Shown: positions 21,983-32,786 of the stretch, piece by piece | Layout of the letters: each line of letters opens with the position of its first letter | Position numbering within the stretch: position 1 is the first letter of the stretch | Assembly (NCBI GenBank): GCA_033297075.1 | Contig: MU858053.1 | Location: forward strand, 310,001-374,000 | Length of the DNA: 64,000 bases | Direction: 5' to 3' | Source: Rhypophila decipiens | Taxonomy: Eukaryota > Ascomycota > Sordariomycetes > Sordariales > Naviculisporaceae | Translations under genes and position numbers: made by a program | Notes under the pieces: model-generated | Told to the model about the DNA's origin: nothing | The model's database searches: none | Seen by the model: the letters and a program-made list of their open reading frames with translations, nothing else

Positions 21983-24866
21983 TCAGGAGAAGGTAGTCGG
22001 CTCTCAACAACAATCCGATCGAGGGCATCCGATACCCCGGCGAGCGTCACCAGAAACGTCAATAACCTTGAAGAACCACCGACTTGGCCGGGAAGCCTCT
22101 CGGAAGCCTCCTCTCGTCGATAGCACTGGGCCCGCCGCCAGTTCCCCGCGACGAGACTCCTCGGATGAGAGCCATCACACTGGCCATAGCGACCCAAAGA
22201 GCTGGTTCGACCAATCGAACCGGAACCCGACGACGACATTTGATGTGGGATGCATGGACGTCGACCCTCCCTTCTTCCAAAAGGAGACTGCGTCGTCCAA
22301 CGATGAACGAAGAGGAGGACACCCCTCCTATATTCAGGATGCGCGCCCACAGTTATTCCGCCGCGCCACCCAGAGTAGTAGCGCTGAGGACTACAGAAGC
22401 GTGATCGATGATCTGACCGTCGAGAATAAGCGCCTCAAGGAAGAGCTCAAGCGTTACAAACAGTTCGGGTCCGACATGATGAAAAAAGATAAACTGTTCG
22501 AAATAAAATTCCATGGCCTTACTGGGTGGAAGAAACGAGAGCTGGAGGCGACCCTGCGAGATTTTGTTGCAAACGCCGATGAGGGAGAGAACGAATCCCG
22601 TGACTCGCCCACTCAACATAGGAAGTCGGCGAGACATGGAAAACAACCATACAATTCCGGAGGGTCATTTTCCAAGAATGATTCGTCGACGTCCTCTCGC
22701 TCGCGCCCCGTCGACTCGGCTTACGCATCCATGTCTACTGGTCCAAGTACCCACGCCCCAAACTCGATAGGACCGTCGATTGGACGACCTTCCATGGGAT
22801 CGCGAGCAAAATCTTCGCAGCAAAAGGTAGAGAACTATCTTCGGGATACGCCTGACGGTCTTTTCCCTCGTCACATGGCCCTGTCAGAGAAGGAGAAAAA
22901 GAAGCTAGTGGTTCGGCGTCTCGAACAGCTGTTCACTGGCAAAATTCGTGGCAAAAATATCCATAGGAACCAGTCAATGCCGTCATTGGAAGCCCAGGCG
23001 CCATCAGATCCAACCGGACCAGCCCCCATGGGTCCGCCACGCGTTCCTGAAGCATCGCGGGAGGCCTACATCCAACAATATGCTTCTCAAAAGAAGGGCC
23101 ACTCTCGAGACAATTTCTCCATGTCCAACTCGAATTCCAACGGCGACCAGAATGAGTCGGGCCGTGAAGGTGGTGGCAGCGGCGGGCGAGGCGGGAGTAA
23201 CACGTCGCCCCCGGCTGCGTCCCTGCCGGAGCAGAGACCAACCCGACCTCTAGATCTGGATCCGGATCGCACGCAAATTCCGCTGGATAACTTGAATTAC
23301 ATTAGACATCTTGGCGTAGTACCTAGCGAGTTTCTGGCTGGGAAGAGGTCTCAGTACGAAGGCGTTGCACCAGATGCGGAGGGATGGGTCTATTTGAATC
23401 TTCTCTGCAATCTTGCACAGCTACACATGATTAGCGTTACGCCGGCTTTCATCCGAGCCGCCGTCAACGAGAAAAGCACAAAGTTTCAGCTCTCACCCGA
23501 CGGCCGGAAAATACGATGGCGCGGAGGTACTACCGGGACCAAGTTTAGCAGCGATAGCAGTGGCGATAACTCTCAAAAAAGCCCTTCGACTGAGGACACG
23601 GATGGATCGAACGGAAGCGGTCAGCGAAAACGGCCCAGATTGGCAGGTTCAGGTGCAGGTACAGCAACTGCGCTGTCAAGCAAGGATTCCAAGTTCGGTC
23701 CCCAACTCTCGCACTCATCTCATAGCTTTCATTACAAACCGCTTTTTGTTCGTCGATCATCATCGCTGGACAGCTCGGTTGTTGGGACCACATCTCAGCC
23801 GTCAGATGTCGGCATGGAAGAAAGTAACCTGGATCAGTGGGACTACAGTGGATCTGGGTCGTCGAAGCGCAAGAGACGGCGCAATGATGGCGCGATTATA
23901 TATTACAGTGGCGCCCCTTTCTGTACAGATTTGTCGGGGGATGTCGGCGCCTTGTCTCCCACCACGTACTTCCAAACATCGTCTGGTCAGGAAGTTGAGT
24001 CGACTATGAGTCCAGTTCGTTCACTGGTGCATCGAACCTTATCCGGATCCTCCCTGTCAATAAGACCACTTAGCGATCCGCCTGCTCTTGTCGCCGAGGT
24101 CTTGGGTACCGACGGTGGGAGTCCACCTGCGCTGGTGGACGATGAAGAGGAGGACAGTCCAACCGATGAGTCGGACTCTTTTACTTGGTGCGAGGACCCT
24201 GATCAAGTTCAAATACAGCCTCTTGAGCCGATATTGGAGCCGTGTGGGCTTGGTGGAGTCCTCCCCGAAGATCATTTTGCCGTCATCGTGACAACTCGTC
24301 GAACGATCTATCGCGACGGCGTTGCCGGAGCAGCTCTTTCTGAGGACGCTGCGGATGCCATTGTCTCGCGACTGGGATCCTTGAGGACGTCGTCGCCCCT
24401 TCCTCCGATACATCCCAAGAGAATAGGAGCGCCCATTCAAATAGAATACTTGTCGGCGAGGTTTCAACGATCACACCCAGTCCCGCTCCCGCCTCCCGCT
24501 GTCTTCTTCCCGCCGTTTAGTTCGGATTCTGACTCGGGCGAGAGCGAGGAAGAAGTTGATTCCTTTGACGAAGACATGATCGGGCCGGATTCAACATCGG
24601 ACGAGTTGTTCTCTCAGCAGGTGCATCCCCATCAGTCAGACAAGGATCTTGACAAAGAAGTCGGCATGTTGTCCAGTGAGGAGGGTGTTGAGGTCGGCAG
24701 CAGTGAAGATGACGACAGGCTTGGGGAGGATTCGCTTGAACTTCCACGGTCGAGTCGTGTGAGCGGAGTTTCGGGCGTGCCAGCTGGAAGTTTGCAAAGT
24801 TCGGTCGCTACTGCTGGTGGCGCAGAGAGCGGTTATAATAGCTCTGTGGAGGATGATTCCCCATGA
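21972..24866 (+). CDS. frq: FREQUENCY, central negative-arm protein of the fungal circadian clock
   Basis: An uninterrupted 964-residue reading frame. FRQ binds the helicase FRH and casein kinase 1, and inhibits the White Collar complex that activates its own gene, closing the daily feedback loop. Resemblance to Neurospora FRQ (989 residues, recalled) runs from RGHPIPRRASPETSITLKNHRL to the C terminus SVATAGGAESGYNSSVED. Visible parts: coiled coil about 139-165 (DYRSVIDDLTVENKRLKEEL); KKKLVVRRLEQLFTGKI (309-325), probably the first casein-kinase contact region; the conserved block APDAEGWVYLNLLCNLAQLHM (466-486) through DGRKIRWRGG (510-519); basic clusters RKRPR (552-556) and KRKRRR (632-637), candidate nuclear-localisation signals; and acidic, Ser-rich stretches around 722-740 and 851-925. 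Met95 (22254, MDVDPPF) matches the short-FRQ start. Many Ser/Pro sites fit progressive phosphorylation. Confidence 0.97.
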   Translation: MASNQEKVVGSQQQSDRGHPIPRRASPETSITLKNHRLGREASRKPPLVDSTGPAASSPRRDSSDESHHTGHSDPKSWFDQSNRNPTTTFDVGCMDVDPPFFQKETASSNDERRGGHPSYIQDARPQLFRRATQSSSAEDYRSVIDDLTVENKRLKEELKRYKQFGSDMMKKDKLFEIKFHGLTGWKKRELEATLRDFVANADEGENESRDSPTQHRKSARHGKQPYNSGGSFSKNDSSTSSRSRPVDSAYASMSTGPSTHAPNSIGPSIGRPSMGSRAKSSQQKVENYLRDTPDGLFPRHMALSEKEKKKLVVRRLEQLFTGKIRGKNIHRNQSMPSLEAQAPSDPTGPAPMGPPRVPEASREAYIQQYASQKKGHSRDNFSMSNSNSNGDQNESGREGGGSGGRGGSNTSPPAASLPEQRPTRPLDLDPDRTQIPLDNLNYIRHLGVVPSEFLAGKRSQYEGVAPDAEGWVYLNLLCNLAQLHMISVTPAFIRAAVNEKSTKFQLSPDGRKIRWRGGTTGTKFSSDSSGDNSQKSPSTEDTDGSNGSGQRKRPRLAGSGAGTATALSSKDSKFGPQLSHSSHSFHYKPLFVRRSSSLDSSVVGTTSQPSDVGMEESNLDQWDYSGSGSSKRKRRRNDGAIIYYSGAPFCTDLSGDVGALSPTTYFQTSSGQEVESTMSPVRSLVHRTLSGSSLSIRPLSDPPALVAEVLGTDGGSPPALVDDEEEDSPTDESDSFTWCEDPDQVQIQPLEPILEPCGLGGVLPEDHFAVIVTTRRTIYRDGVAGAALSEDAADAIVSRLGSLRTSSPLPPIHPKRIGAPIQIEYLSARFQRSHPVPLPPPAVFFPPFSSDSDSGESEEEVDSFDEDMIGPDSTSDELFSQQVHPHQSDKDLDKEVGMLSSEEGVEVGSSEDDDRLGEDSLELPRSSRVSGVSGVPAGSLQSSVATAGGAESGYNSSVEDDSP

Positions 24867-25584
24867 TTTACGTATAAAGATGGATATGCCGTTCGGAGAA
24901 TGCTTGTCATTTCTGTGTACTGAAAACGTATCGGTGTATATCTCTCGCGGCTCTTCCTTTGGCGGTTTCTCGCACACTTCCTTTTCTCTGTGGGTTTTGT
25001 TTGAATTGATACCAGATAATATAGCATTGGTAGGACCAGGGTCTCACTTGAAATAGCGAACTTGAGTTTGGATTAGGTTAATAAAAGAATACTTCGTTTT
25101 ACGGATCGTCGACTGTGTTTACCACTTGTAATATCCATACATTGTAGTGCTAGGCAAAAGGATCAATTTACATGTATAACTATAAATGTAACTTGCTTTT
25201 ATAGAATACCGAAACTATACGTAGATAGATAGAGAGTGTAACTTACCGTAAATACCCTGTACGTACCAGACGACCCTTGGACACTGGCTGGACCCACCAA
25301 AAAAGAGCTTGGGCACCACCAGCTTGGCGCTCTCCCAGCTTAAAGTTAACCCCACCATTGATTTTTGAGGGGTGAAGTGACGAGAGCAAACAAACATTGA
25401 CGGTTTTAAGAACTCCCGCGACGTCTCATTCCCAAACTCGCCTTTTACGTACAAATTTTCTTTCCGAGTTACGCGTACGATCCAAAACGAAACAGCACAA
25501 TCGATCCTTAGTTGTCTTTCGAATAGCGAACGGAGGAAGAGAAACCCAAGGCGAAAGACCGACGCGGAGGGCAAACAACACGTC
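24867..25584. other. Intergenic, frq 3' region and prefoldin upstream region
   Basis: No gene. In Neurospora an antisense transcript (qrf) starts 3' of frq from a light-responsive promoter. The sequence here has GGATCGTCGAC near 25100 but no clear paired element, so I make no antisense call. Confidence 0.35.
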
Positions 25585-26628
25585 ATGGCGAGCAAAGGGA
25601 AGGAGGCAGCCTCGACCGGATCGAACCCGCGAGGTATCCCATATGCGCCGTTTGTGGACAAGGTGGAGGACTACGTGGCAAGCCGAGCAGATGTCGAACC
25701 TACCTTGAGGAGTTTCCAGGAGATGATTGCGTGAGTGCCTTGCCATCATCCCAGAGCAAGTCGAGGCGCAAGCGAAGGTTTAAAGGGTATCCGAAAGCCA
25801 CACACAAGCGGAAGCTGGACACGGCGGAATATCGGGGGAAAAAACATTTAGACGGGACTTTGAAGCAGCAATGGTCGAGAATGCAAGCTGATTTGTGTTG
25901 GTCTCTTGCCGCTTTTAGCAAATACCAATTCATGGAACAAAACCTTCAACGACGAGTGGCTGGGCTCAAGGACAAGATGCCGGATATTCAAAAGACACTG
26001 GATACAGTCCGCTTTCTGCAGCTGAGAAAGGTACTATTCTCTTCCACGATCCTATGTCATTGAATCCATCACTGGCAGACGTACTGACGGTTGGCTACCC
26101 TTGCTACGAATACAGGACGAACCCGAACCTATAGAGGCGAACTTTGAGCTCAACGAGACATTATACGCCAAGGCGAGCATACCACCGACAGAAGAGGTCT
26201 ATATCTGGCTGGGGGTGAGTTGGGAGGGCGGTTTCTTCTTCCCTTTTGATGGAAGCACCCTGATATGCTGACTGGTTACCGTGCTCTCAACAGGCCAACG
26301 TCATGCTGTCGTATCCTATCGAGGAAGCCGAAGCACTACTCAGCACAAAGCTCAGCGCCGCAAAACAGAGTCTCAAGAATTGCGAGGAGGACCTTGACTT
26401 TTTGAGGGAGCAGATCACGGTGCGCTACCCTTACATTTTACTCCTTTTTCGGCCTTGTTTTTTTTCCTTTGCTAACGTCTCGCGATACAGACCATGGAGG
26501 TGGCAGTTGCAAGAGTATACAACTGGGATGTGGTTCAAAAACGAAAGGAAAAGGAGGAGGAGGAGAAGTCGAGCAAGGACAAGTCGAGCAAGGACAAAAA
26601 GAGTAAGGAGACAGCCTCGACTGGCTGA
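25585..26628 (+). CDS. Prefoldin subunit 3 (VBP1/PAC10 family, alpha-type)
   Basis: Five exons (25585-25730, 25919-26030, 26116-26214, 26294-26419, 26491-26628) give 206 residues. Prefoldin is a cytosolic hexamer that captures nascent actin and tubulin and hands them to the CCT chaperonin. The N-terminal part has GIPYAPFVDKVEDYV, followed by the first helix (FQEMIAKYQFMEQNL, DIQKTLDTVRFLQ). The middle beta strands include FELNETLYAKASIPPTEEVYIWLGANVMLSYPIEEA, a diagnostic block of alpha-type prefoldins. The second helix is LLSTKLSAAKQSLKNCEEDLDFLREQIT. The C-terminal tail is a Lys/Glu/Ser repeat (EEEEKSSKDKSSKDKK). All junctions keep frame with GT..AG introns. Confidence 0.95.
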
Positions 26629-27748
26629 GTGTCTGTATGACCGCTCTCGCGCATGTTCCGAAACTAACACGAGAGAGGCCATGTGGGGAAGTGTCAGGCT
26701 GACAAGAGACGCTTGAGCAAGACGTTTCAAATCGTCAGTTCGAAACATCAAGTGAGCGACGTCATTTTGCACGACGGGCTCATTGCGGCAAAGCTACTGT
26801 TACTCCATGCCTGGGTATACTAAACAACATGAATGTTGTTGTTTAACCATTTCTGCAGTACTACGTACAACTGACATGAGCCTTGGTAAATGTCTAAGAG
26901 GGAGCCTGGCCATTAGGTCCCAAACAGATGATCTTGATATAGCCTGCTGGTTTCAAAGCAAGGCTCATTTTTAAGACTAAGTGATGACGTGGGACTTGAA
27001 ATGGAAATAAAACGCTCTATACTCTATCTTGCCACGTTGGAACCGTCTTTGACACAAGAAACCGCCTGATGGGTGTGGATACAACTATCGTCTGAATAGA
27101 ATAGAGCATCATGTACACGTAGGACCTTACCGCCCTCAGCACAACCAGGACTGGGGCCTGACACCCTATCTTTTGTATTCAACCAGACACGTGGGGGTGA
27201 TCTTTGGCACTGGACTATCGATAACTCAACGAGCCTCGACAAGTTTGGGTTGCGGGGGTTGCCTCAGCACAGAAGGGGCCTGCGGGGTTCCTTTGCATTC
27301 CCACCTGCCGGTCCGGCGTCCTCCTGGTCGTCATTACACCACTTGCAAGTTGTTCAGGCCCAGGACCCCCTGGCCAACAAGAAGGTACGCTCAATTTAAC
27401 TTCTCCAACAGGTTGAATTAGGTTTGTCTCGGCCCTCTCATCACTCCTCATTTGTTCTCATTTCTTGCCACGATTCTTTTCCTTCTCGTCGCAAACTCCC
27501 GATTTCACTCCAAGCGAAGACAGACTCTTGAGACTATATCTGCATCTTCAGAACTGTATGTTGTGCTAACCCAAGCCTTGGGTCGTCTCCAATCCCCATA
27601 TTTTCCTTGTTGACTGACCCCGCAATCCCAGGGTCGCGAACTTCTTGAGCCGACAGCGCTTGGAAAACTAAAAACGGCGGACACGTCGACATCCTTCTTC
27701 CTAAAAAGACTACCAGACGTTTCCTAAATAACACGAGAAATTTACAAA
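26629..27748. other. Intergenic, prefoldin to SEC14
   Basis: The stretch holds a 3' end and the SEC14 upstream region. The 300 bases before SEC14 are pyrimidine rich in part. No gene or repeat is called. Confidence 0.4.
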
Positions 27749-28970
27749 ATGGCTGCCCCGGCCCCGACAGAGTTGGAGCTCGACCCCAAGTACGACGACT
27801 ACGATTATCCTACCAAGGCCCCGGTGCCTCAAAATGGACACCCCGGGTTCTTGACCGCCTCTCAGCAGGCTTCGGTTTTCCAGCTCAGAATGATGCTGGA
27901 GTCTGAGGGATACACCAAGCGCCTCGACACATTGACACTGGTGAGAAGAGACAGCCCTGCGCAGAGGTTGTGCTTCGGGAATTCGCTGATGTATCCCACC
28001 CCTGTTTAGCTTCGCTTCCTCCGCGCCCGTAAGTTCGATGTGAACCTCGCCAAGCAAATGTAAGAAAACTACCTGGGAATTATCGAAGGGGGCAAAACGC
28101 TGACCGAGCCTAGGTTTGTCGATTGCGAAAAGTGGCGGCAAGAAACCGATCTCGACAATGTGATTGCCGCCTGGGAATACCCCGAGAAGGAGGAGGTGTT
28201 CAAGTACTATCCCCAATACTACCACAAGACAGACAAGGTATGTTTTCTCCTGTTGTCTCGGTAGTCCACTTGTGTACCCTCTTACACCATATCTAAGGCG
28301 GCCTGTTAACCGAAACCTTGTTCTCTTTTAGGATGGCCGCCCCGTTTATATCGAGCAGCTTGGCGGCATCGATCTCGCTGCGATGTATAAGATCACAACA
28401 GCAGAACGCATGTTGACCAACCTCGCTGTCGAGTACGAGAGACTGGCAGACCCCCGACTTCCCGCCTGCAGCCGCAAGGCTGGAACCCTCCTCGAGACGT
28501 GCTGCACCGTCATGGACCTCAAGGGCGTCGGCATCGGCAAGATTCCCCAAGTCTACTCATACGTGAAACAAGTCAGTGGTCTTAGCCAGAACTACTACCC
28601 CGAGCGTTTGGGCCGTCTTTATGTTATCAACGCCCCCTGGGGATTCAGCACCGTCTGGAGTGTCATCAAGGGGTGGATCGACCCCGTTACTGTCCAGAAG
28701 ATTCACATCCTCGGAAGCGGCTATCAGAAGGAGCTCCTCGCGCAGGTCCCTGCCGAGAACCTCCCCAAGGAGTTTGGTGGCTCCTGCACTTGCGCCGGTG
28801 GATGCCAGATGAGCGACATGGGGCCGTGGCACGAGAAGGAGTGGACCAAACCGGCCAAGTGGGAGAAGAAGGAGGGCGCTACCGCTACTAAGCCTGCGGA
28901 GCCTTTGGCTGCTGGTGCTACCGCGACTGGGACTGCCGATGCCCCTGCGCCTGCCCCCGCTGCAGCATAG
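27749..28970 (+). CDS. sec14: SEC14-type phosphatidylinositol/phosphatidylcholine transfer protein
   Basis: Exons 27749-27940, 28010-28059, 28114-28237 and 28332-28970 give 334 residues. SEC14 exchanges phosphatidylinositol and phosphatidylcholine and couples lipid metabolism to vesicle budding at the trans-Golgi. The CRAL-TRIO N-terminal part has [25 protein letters not shown]. The lipid-binding lobe has KDGRPVYIEQLGGIDLAAMYKI, TVMDLKGVGI and YYPERLGRLYVINAPWGFSTVWSVIKGWIDPVTVQKI. The lid and closing region includes ENLPKEFGGSCTC. The C-terminal tail (about 295-334) is Ala/Pro/Thr rich. The second exon codes for only 16 residues plus two bases. The next gene, MIS14, is convergent. Confidence 0.96.
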
Positions 28971-29612
28971 ACGAGGTACAGCTTCACGGTCGCGAGTCTC
29001 TGAAGCGGTCTTGACCAGCTCAGCCACCTGCGAAGCGTTGAGCACAAGTGTGAGGATGCGGTATGGCGAATTACATTCAAGGATATGTCCAAGTCGATTG
29101 TCCCTGGCTTAAATTGCTAGTTGTGGTGGAGGAGGGCCATTTTGTGGTTGGTATCCATGAGCGTTATGGGAGAGCAAGCACCGGGGCCTTGCAACAACTG
29201 GAATGGTGCAAGAGAAAAAGAGAAAGCATCCAGAGAATCAGTCAGACTTCATTTCGTCGTTGAACCGCTTTGAGCCATCGGGTTGTTTTAGTCTCCTCGC
29301 TTCTTCCTAGTTTAAAATAGTCATTCGCCGTGGCATGGAATACATAATAGAATTCGAGTCCGTATTTTCACCAAAGCATGATACTCCAGGGAGAGAAAAT
29401 GAGGGAATAATATGGTATTTACAGTAATCCTGGAGTATGACAAGCAAACGCGATGTAGGTAGTCGATGTAGTATTTCCAGTCGGTGAAGAAAACATAACT
29501 CCAAACGCCAATACCGATACTTGGCCAAACCGAACCTGTCATTCAATCATGTACAAACAAATGCATACATAGCTGTTTTTGCTCCCTCATTCAAAGTGTA
29601 TACGTGCCATGA
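28971..29612. other. Intergenic, between convergent SEC14 and MIS14
   Basis: Two 3' untranslated regions are expected here. No coding region, repeat or RNA gene seen. Confidence 0.4.
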
Positions 29613-30537
29613 TTACCTCCCCGTAACAACATACCCGCCAGCGACGCGTGCCCTCTCCATCTTGGCCACCGTGGCGGGCATATCCCTCTTCAACCTGCCC
29701 AGAATCTCCATAGCGCCTCTGTATTCCTCCTCGACAGAATCCTGTCGTTCCAGCGGGCCAATATCCTCTAGCAATATCCTCCTTTTTTTGTTGTTTTTCC
29801 TCTTGCCGCTGCCGCCGCTTCCCTCCTCCCCTGCTGCTGTCTGGCCTTCCGCATCTCCTCCATCTATTTGCATTTCAGATTCTTCTTGTTGTTTTTGTTG
29901 TTGTTGTTGCTCTTGAGAAGAAGGTCCCGCTACTAAGTCCCCCAATACCTTGTCGCGCGCAACCTCTAGCAGCTTTTCATCCTCGACGATGGCTTCCTTG
30001 GTAGCTTTTGCCCAGTTCTGCGCCGTAATGGCTGGAACCCTCTGTTTTAGAGACGCGATGGAGCGGAGCAGGTCTTCCTCCTCACGGGCGAGTTCTTCTA
30101 CCCGCTGGCGCTTTCTTGCGTCAAAGGGTTCGTATTGTTCTTCTGGCTCGAGGATTATTTGCTCATTCTTCATCAAACTGCTTGATGAGTTGCGGTTGGA
30201 AGGTAAAAATCGGGTAGGATCGACGGGTAGGCCGTTTATTGAGATGTTGGGTGCTGCGTAGGTGAATGTTTTTGTTATGTACTATTTTCCCCAGTCGTCA
30301 GAAACATTTCTCCCTTTTTGGGGGGGGAGAAAAGAGAGTTGTTGGTGTGTTGCGTACCTCATCAACCATCTGCTCAATCCGAACGCGTAGTTCATCCTCG
30401 TGGCCATCATCATGGCCATCGGGTACGGGCGGGAACGCGGCGTTGATGCTATCCGCCGCTGCGCGTCGCACGTTATTTATGAGGTAGGAGAAGTCCTCTG
30501 GCGCTTGGAGTTCGATCCTTCGATGGGAGATGTCCAT
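29613..30537 (-). CDS. mis14: Kinetochore protein Mis14/Nsl1
   Basis: Two exons (30537-30358, 30281-29613) give 282 residues. Mis14/Nsl1 is a subunit of the four-protein Mis12/MIND complex that connects inner-kinetochore chromatin to the Ndc80 microtubule-binding complex. The start, HRRIELQAPEDFSYLINNVRRAA, followed by INAAFPPV and RIEQMVDE, matches fungal Mis14 proteins as I recall them. The second exon opens YITKTFTYAAPNISINGLP, the second family block. Helical, charged segments (KRQRVEELAREEEDLLRSIASLKQRVP) suggest coiled coil. A Gln-rich run near residue 185 and an acidic/Gly linker precede a basic patch GKRKNNKKRR. The acceptor is an unusual AAATAG, chosen because it keeps frame. Confidence 0.9.
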
Positions 30538-32786
30538 TGTTTCTCTTTTGTCGTTTGTTGTGCGTCTCCTTTTTTCTTGGGCCTTCCCGTTCGGGAGTGT
30601 TGCTTGTTGGTATAGTTATCTCTTTGTACGATTGTATTATGTGCTTGTGCTTTGTATATCCTTTATGTCGTGTAGTAGCCCATCCAAATTCATATATCCT
30701 TTTCTTTTCCTTTCGTCTGTCGGTAGGTTTTGGCGCTCGCGCTGTTATTGAGGGTGTAGTAGTCGTGTTGTCGTTATACGCAGGTCAGTTCCAAATGTTT
30801 ACATTGCATTCCGGAGGGGCTCCTCCCACGCAACGGGATTCGCGTCCCACCTCTGATACGGATACGGACATACAAAGCCGCTTATCGATACCGGCTCGAT
30901 AAGGTTTCGGGAAGGCTGTCCATGCTAAGCCTAGTTTGGACTCCACTAATTACCCCACGACACAGGTGGATGCATCGAGGAAGCCGACAGCGGGGTTACC
31001 AACTTACCGTATCTACTGACTTTGATCAAAATCCGCCTAGAGCCAAGTAGGCTTAGCCGCTAGCCGAAGGAGGTCAAGTATACGGGAAATGTGGACCTGC
31101 TCGGTTCCTCGCCTGCAATTCCTAGCGGGAGCTAGGCCTACTTGGCTCTAGGCGGATTTTGATCAAAGTCAGTAGATACGGTACCACCGCTCCGCTCCTC
31201 CAATGACGGAGGTGAACTGACAGCCTCACTGCTCGGTCTCTGCTCAAATCAGCATCTGAGACAAACGTCTTGAGCTCCCTATGAGTGATAGATTTGCATA
31301 CAGGAAATCATTCATGTCCGGAGTACTGGTGGCAGTTGATGCCTGAGATTTCCAATGTCAGGTACATGATAGACCTCGCAGTTCCGAAGTTTAGCCCAGG
31401 GCAGCAAGCAGGTACTACAGCCCGTTTATAACTGGGCTGAAAAATGGGTGGGCTTTGATTTCCAATTTGGCTACGAGTTATCAACCAACACGGAAAATGA
31501 AAAATAGATATGAGTCGGCGTCAAGTGCCACCCGTCAAACCTAACGGCCAAGGACCGTCCTCAGTGTACCACGTAGTCTCGCGATGTAACACACTGTCTA
31601 CTTTCTGCTTTGGCAGTCTGGTGTACTCCGTAGGTAGAGAAACCGGCCCCTAGATTGGCTATCCATGCGATTGGGCTGGTGTTCTTCAATCAGTCCTCCA
31701 AATTATGAGGTCACGGGTTACTTGGTAGATACAGGACCCAATATCGACCCAACATTACAGGACCCTGGCAGCACAGAGTTAGTCTGAGATCGATATTTCG
31801 ACTTTCCCGACATCATTGACATTTTGGTGCTCATGTCATTGCTTGATTCTCCACCGCGAGGTCTAATGATGCGATTGTGATCTATATCTGTGGTCACTTG
31901 AATTGTGAATTGGAGAAAGAGATGATGGCATGATCACTCAACAGTCGAGCAGTCCAAGGAGAGACCTTGAGGCACCCGAATATCGGCCCGAGGCTGCAAG
32001 GATGCTGTCCACGACTCCACGACTGCCTCTTTGTTGGGAAACTTTCACTGTTCACTGTGTTCAGGCCCCCGTACCAATCTAGACCCCGCTGTTCACACCG
32101 CCACCGGTCAGTCTATTGGGTGTTAGTCACTCCGTCTACCTTGTGACACTGTGGTGCCTGCCCACTCGTGCCACTGCCTGACGCCTGGTTCATTATGCAT
32201 GCCTGCGTGTTAAAGCATCAAGGTTGCATATCTTGTAACTACCAGATTCGTCTCTTTTTACTTTGTGAGTATGATACCAGGGTATATCGGCTACTCGACA
32301 TCGTGCGGAGCGGGTACCAACCTGCTCTAAGGTCTCAAAAAGCTGTACAATACCAGTACGGCCTGTATCTGCCCGCCCACCCACCTGAGTTATCAGACTT
32401 CCAGTCACACATGCACAAGCTTCCCCAAACCTCAAACTCAACTCTTCAACTTCGGTTCCCTTGATCGAACTGTGCCATCTGTCGTTGTTTTTTCAAATTT
32501 CCGTCTGTTGAACTCGTCCCTTAGTCTGGGGTTTATCTGATTCTTCTTTCAGTTATCCTACAATCCATAACTCTTTGGCTGCCTCACGCTTCTCGCGGTC
32601 TGCCCTGGTCTTCTCTCTCGGTCGGCATCTCATTCATGGTCCCATCCTGTCCTGCGGCTCTGCACCTACGGTCGGCAGCAGCGTCCTTCGTTCTCTCGAC
32701 GACTCTCGTGCGACGCCTCTACATAGCCGACTCATACGGATATCGCTGAAGCTTCCATCTTTACCACACTGTCTAAATTGTCTAAA
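30538..32786. other. Divergent intergenic region carrying a MITE
   Basis: The 2.25-kb space between MIS14 (-) and a small gene (+) holds both upstream regions. It includes a 175-bp inverted-repeat element (31007-31181) and a small perfect hairpin (30881-30903, 8-bp arms CTTATCGA/TCGATAAG). No gene is supported. Confidence 0.5.
31007..31181. mobile_element. MITE with 46-bp perfect terminal inverted repeats and TA target duplication
   Basis: The left arm (31007-31052, starting CCGTATCTACTGAC) and the right arm (31136-31181, ending GTCAGTAGATACGG) are exact reverse complements over 46 bases. The 83-bp centre has no reading frame. The dinucleotide TA flanks both ends (31005-31006 and 31182-31183), the target-site duplication of Tc1/mariner-type (Fot1/pogo-like) transposons. 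It is therefore most simply a non-autonomous miniature element. No other copy was noticed in the window. Confidence 0.8.

Noticed and set aside
24867..25250. Antisense promoter 3' of frq (qrf-like)
   Set aside because: Only a single GGATCGTCGAC string was found, without a clear paired element; sequence alone does not support it.
25397..25708. 103-codon frame overlapping the prefoldin start
   Set aside because: Overlaps the first prefoldin exon in another frame and has no family features.
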